From positions 21,285-85,284 of the forward strand of contig CAMCMT010000005.1 in assembly GCA_945875915.1 (NCBI GenBank): DNA of 64,000 nucleotides. Reading direction: 5' to 3'. The DNA is from Synechococcus sp. UW140 (GTDB lineage: Bacteria > Cyanobacteriota > Cyanobacteriia > PCC-6307 > Cyanobiaceae). The notes beneath the pieces were generated by a model that was given only the letters and a program-made list of their open reading frames with translations, had not been told where the DNA came from and did not search any database. This document shows, piece by piece, positions 61,833 through 64,000 of the stretch (positions within the stretch are counted from its first letter, which is position 1; each line of letters starts with the position of its first letter). A program made the translations under genes and the position numbers.

Positions 61833-62218
61833 CAATCCCCCTGTCCAGCAGACCCAGCCCCTGGCTTGCTTGGCTTTATCTAGGCCTGGCCGGGGCCGGG
61901 GCGATCCTGCCCTGGCTGGCCAACCTCGACTTCATCCGCGAGAGCGGCGGCGCCTTTGATCTGGCCCGCTTCATTGCCCAAGCGAATGCTAATTCAGCAG
62001 CCCAATCCCTCTCCCGCGATCTCCTGATCGGCGCCACGGCCTTCACGATCTGGATGATAGTGGAAGCGAAAAGGCTGCAGATTAAATACTTCTGGGTCGC
62101 CCTGCTAGCTAGTTTCGGTCTGGCCTTTGCCTGCGGGGCACCCCTATTTCTATTTCTAAGGGAACGGCGGTTGCAGGAACTCTCAAAAGAGAAAGGAGAA
62201 GCACAAACACAGTTTTAA
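61829..62218 (+). CDS. DUF2834-type membrane protein
   Basis: 129 residues from ATG 61829. Three hydrophobic segments: WLAWLYLGLAGAGAILPWL, LLIGATAFTIWMIVEAKRL and YFWVALLASFGLAFACGAPL, ending in a charged tail. The LYLGLAG..LPW start and GAPLFLFLRER end fit DUF2834. Function unknown. Overlap with xseB (ATGA) implies translational coupling, so it belongs to the xseAB operon. Confidence 0.75.
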   Translation: MTIPLSSRPSPWLAWLYLGLAGAGAILPWLANLDFIRESGGAFDLARFIAQANANSAAQSLSRDLLIGATAFTIWMIVEAKRLQIKYFWVALLASFGLAFACGAPLFLFLRERRLQELSKEKGEAQTQF

Positions 62219-62331
62219 GCGCCCGTGCATAGAGGCTTGATCAACATCAGAACCAACTCAACCAAACCATTACGGCAATACAGTAAGCCAGGAATACGGT
62301 CATAATGTCCAATCCAGATAACGCAAAAGCC

Positions 62332-62682
62332 TTAGCGTTTCCCCTCTTCGTCCACCGATTGGGCGACCACGTCAATCGTCACGTCACTGGCATCCACCCC
62401 AAGCGACACCCCTTCAGGACCCTGGCGGCTCTGCAGAGGGGACCCACAGGCTGGGCATTGGCTTTGGGCGAGGCTGGCGGTGCCACAAGCGCTACAGGTG
62501 ACCTGGTTGCGCCGCAACCACCACCAACCGATCACACCGCCACCGGCCAGCACCAGGGGCACCAGCACCACCAACAGGGTGATCCCCTCCAGCACATCCA
62601 CAAACAGGCGGCCAACTAAGCCAGGCGCCAGCAGCAGCACGCCAGCTAGGACAATCCAGAGCCAAGGGAGCGGACGGGACAT
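62332..62682 (-). CDS. Membrane protein with cytoplasmic zinc ribbon
   Basis: 116 residues. Two hydrophobic helices (LPWLWIVLAGVLLLAPGLVG; ITLLVVLVPLVLAGGGVIG) are followed by a CxxC-x9-CxxC zinc ribbon (TCSACGTASLAQSQCPACG) and an acidic tail (VDASDVTIDVVAQSVDEE). No catalytic domain. It could anchor a partner at the membrane or stabilise the ribbon. Convergent with the DUF2834-type gene. Confidence 0.68.
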   Translation of the reverse strand: MSRPLPWLWIVLAGVLLLAPGLVGRLFVDVLEGITLLVVLVPLVLAGGGVIGWWWLRRNQVTCSACGTASLAQSQCPACGSPLQSRQGPEGVSLGVDASDVTIDVVAQSVDEEGKR

Positions 62683-62734
62683 CAGCTAGCCACGGGCGAT
62701 GGGAACGTGGAGTCCATCCTCTCCCCCGGCCGGA

Positions 62735-63721
62735 TCAGTCCGGGCGGTGACTGGGTGTGGATCGCCCCCCAGCCAAAAGCTCGCCTAACGCAGGCGCCTT
62801 AGCAAAGCCAACCGGACGGGCCAGGACCACTGAGAGGGCGATGCCGTAATAAAGGATCAGGGCAAGAATCCAGACCCACAGGGTCAACAGCAGCACAGCG
62901 CCGATGACGCCGTAGGCCTGGAAACGGGCACCTAGGGGAATCAAGCTGCTGCCAAGCACCAGGTTCAAACTGGTGAGGGCCAGGCCGACTAAGAGGGCGG
63001 CAGGCACCAGGGGGGCCAGGGGAACCCGCCTTGAGGGCAACAGGCGCAACAGGGCCAGGGCCACGCAAGAACTGAACAACAGGGACAATCCCAGGTTGGC
63101 CACCACCACAAAGGGCAGCAGCCGATGCAACGGAGTCGGTAACAACGAGGCCAGCGTCACCTGCCAAGAGTCACGGGCGAGCACTCTCAAACTGGTGGCC
63201 AATTGGCCGAACACCACGAACAAGCCAAGCAGGGCAACCAGGCCAAAGGCCTCAGCGCGGGATCGCAGGAAGCGAAGCACAAGCCAATGCCAAGACTGGG
63301 GTTGGAGCTGGAAACGGAAGCCCCACAGCCGGTCAGCACCACGCCGCAGGCTCAGATAGGCGTTGCTTGAGGTTACCAACAGCGAGAGAATACCAATCAA
63401 TCCAGCCCCGTACCCCTGGCGATAAAAACGCATCAAAGTATTGCGAATTACGGGCAATACATTCTCGGGGAAGATCCTAGCGGCCCAATCAATGATGCTG
63501 TCAGTAATGCCATCATCGCGGCCCAGAATGCGACTGGCAACAGCCAGGGCAATCAGCAGGATCGGGAAGAGGGATTGGAGGCTGTGATACGCAAAGGCAG
63601 CACTGAGGTCTACGCAATCCTGCTGATCCCAGAGGCGATAGGCCCGCCAGGTCGAACGCGCCACTGCCTTAAACCGCTTGCGCCTGCTCTGGGGGAGACT
63701 GCCCAATCGTGCTGAATTCAA
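62735..63721 (-). CDS. YihY/virulence factor BrkB family membrane protein
   Basis: 328 residues with about six membrane helices. Family landmarks: SAAFAYHSLQSLFPILLIALAVAS near the start, given in part (AAFAYHSLQSLFPILLI), SLLVTSSNAYLSLRRG in helix 3 area, and YGVIGAVLLLTLWVWILALILYYG near the end. BrkB/YihY proteins have no agreed function (earlier called RNase BN, now disproved). The start seems to be TTG 63721. It lies ~145 bp downstream of the rRNA terminator on the same strand. Confidence 0.9.
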   Translation of the reverse strand: MNSARLGSLPQSRRKRFKAVARSTWRAYRLWDQQDCVDLSAAFAYHSLQSLFPILLIALAVASRILGRDDGITDSIIDWAARIFPENVLPVIRNTLMRFYRQGYGAGLIGILSLLVTSSNAYLSLRRGADRLWGFRFQLQPQSWHWLVLRFLRSRAEAFGLVALLGLFVVFGQLATSLRVLARDSWQVTLASLLPTPLHRLLPFVVVANLGLSLLFSSCVALALLRLLPSRRVPLAPLVPAALLVGLALTSLNLVLGSSLIPLGARFQAYGVIGAVLLLTLWVWILALILYYGIALSVVLARPVGFAKAPALGELLAGGRSTPSHRPD

Positions 63722-63864
63722 CTAGAAATCAGGCAAGAACCTACCCTGCCGCACCCCAGCCCAGGACCTGGCGTGTGACACCTCTAGGAGCAGTGCGAAG
63801 AGCGGATACCTCCTAACACCAACCAGCCCGAAACCAATCCCCTCACCCAACCAAAATCCCAACA

Positions 63865-63891
63865 AAAAAGCCACCCCTGCGGGTGGCTTTT
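63865..63891 (-). terminator. Terminator of the rRNA operon
   Basis: Stem GCCACCC/GGGTGGC with a 4-nt loop; on the minus strand it ends in six T. It lies ~50 bp after the 5S rRNA 3' end, so it most likely terminates the rrn operon before the BrkB gene. The plus strand also has TTTT, so it may work both ways. Confidence 0.9.
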
Positions 63892-63941
63892 CGTCGCCTG
63901 CTGATCGCTTGGATCAACGCGGCTATGGAGCAAAAGTTTTA

Positions 63942-64000
63942 CCTGGCATCGAGCTATTTTTGCAGGGGGCTACCCCCCAACTATCGTCGCCGCAGCTGCG
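63942..64000 (-). rRNA. rrf: 5S ribosomal RNA, 3' part (cut by window edge)
   Basis: Read on the minus strand, the last ~59 bases give TGCGGCGACGATAG, TTGGGGGGTAGCCCCCTG and TAGCTCGATGCCAGGT, matching the 3' half of cyanobacterial 5S rRNA (helix IV/V region and the GCCAGG 3' end that pairs with the 5' CCTGG). The 5' half and the rest of the rrn operon lie outside the window. The exact 3' end is uncertain by 1-3 bases. Confidence 0.88.

Noticed and set aside
62305..62619. 104-codon plus-strand frame opposite the zinc-ribbon gene
   Set aside because: Antisense to a frame with clear membrane helices and a CxxC...CxxC ribbon; His/Gln/Thr-rich composition typical of a shadow.

Overview
The window reads as chromosome of a high-GC unicellular cyanobacterium, most like the Cyanobium / Synechococcus picocyanobacteria. 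The evidence is a phycobilisome rod-core linker (CpcG), a CpcS/CpeS-type bilin lyase, orange carotenoid protein (OCP) with its recovery protein (FRP) and a CrtW ketolase, high-light-inducible proteins (one intact, one broken), the ferredoxin-thioredoxin reductase catalytic subunit, a SufR-controlled suf operon, and many small proteins of cyanobacterial type. Genes are tightly packed, often with overlapping stop and start codons. I see no prophage, insertion sequence, CRISPR array or tRNA.

Layout. 0-7.4 kb: end of a TolB-like gene, HLIP + SbmA-like ABC exporter, HIT protein, comM, rpsU (missed by length cut-offs), a DUF3747-type secreted protein, def. 7.4-13.4 kb: S9 peptidase coupled to a GltS-like transporter, then a bifunctional aldolase/dehydrogenase. 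13.4-15.8 kb: ocp-crtW-frp photoprotection operon with a possible fourth gene. 16.3-20.1 kb: mtnA, a DUF1543-type gene, an aldo/keto reductase and a metallophosphoesterase. 20.2-26.6 kb: ftrC-sufB-sufC-sufD-sufS, divergent from sufR, with a strong palindrome between them. 26.6-30.1 kb: bilin lyase, cpcG, a Rho-N/DUF4912-type protein. 30.3-34.2 kb: PLD-like lipoprotein with an EF-hand loop, then a divergent NmrA/HxlR pair with inverted repeats between them. 34.4-43.9 kb: pgm, an RND efflux pair, rarA fusion, a secreted Cys-rich protein. 44-51.7 kb: bcp, coaX, cysH, ndh-2, HAD, hflX, 1-Cys peroxiredoxin, anmK. 51.7-57.2 kb: small and poorly known genes (RHH regulator, histone-H1-like protein, Nif11-like protein, ABC-F ATPase, twin CX3C protein, others). 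57.3-64 kb: hrpB, an HLIP pseudogene with two in-frame stops, xseA-xseB, membrane proteins, and at the edge the 3' end of a 5S rRNA with the rrn terminator.

Together the genes cover light stress (OCP, HLIP), light-linked redox control (FTR, peroxiredoxins, Ndh-2), Fe-S assembly, antenna assembly and housekeeping. Nothing here is clearly a new large system. The most interesting items are the doubly nonsense-mutated HLIP gene, the twin CX3C mini-protein, the RHH / H1-like divergent pair with helically phased repeats, the HxlR/NmrA switch, and the palindrome shared by ftrC-suf and sufR.
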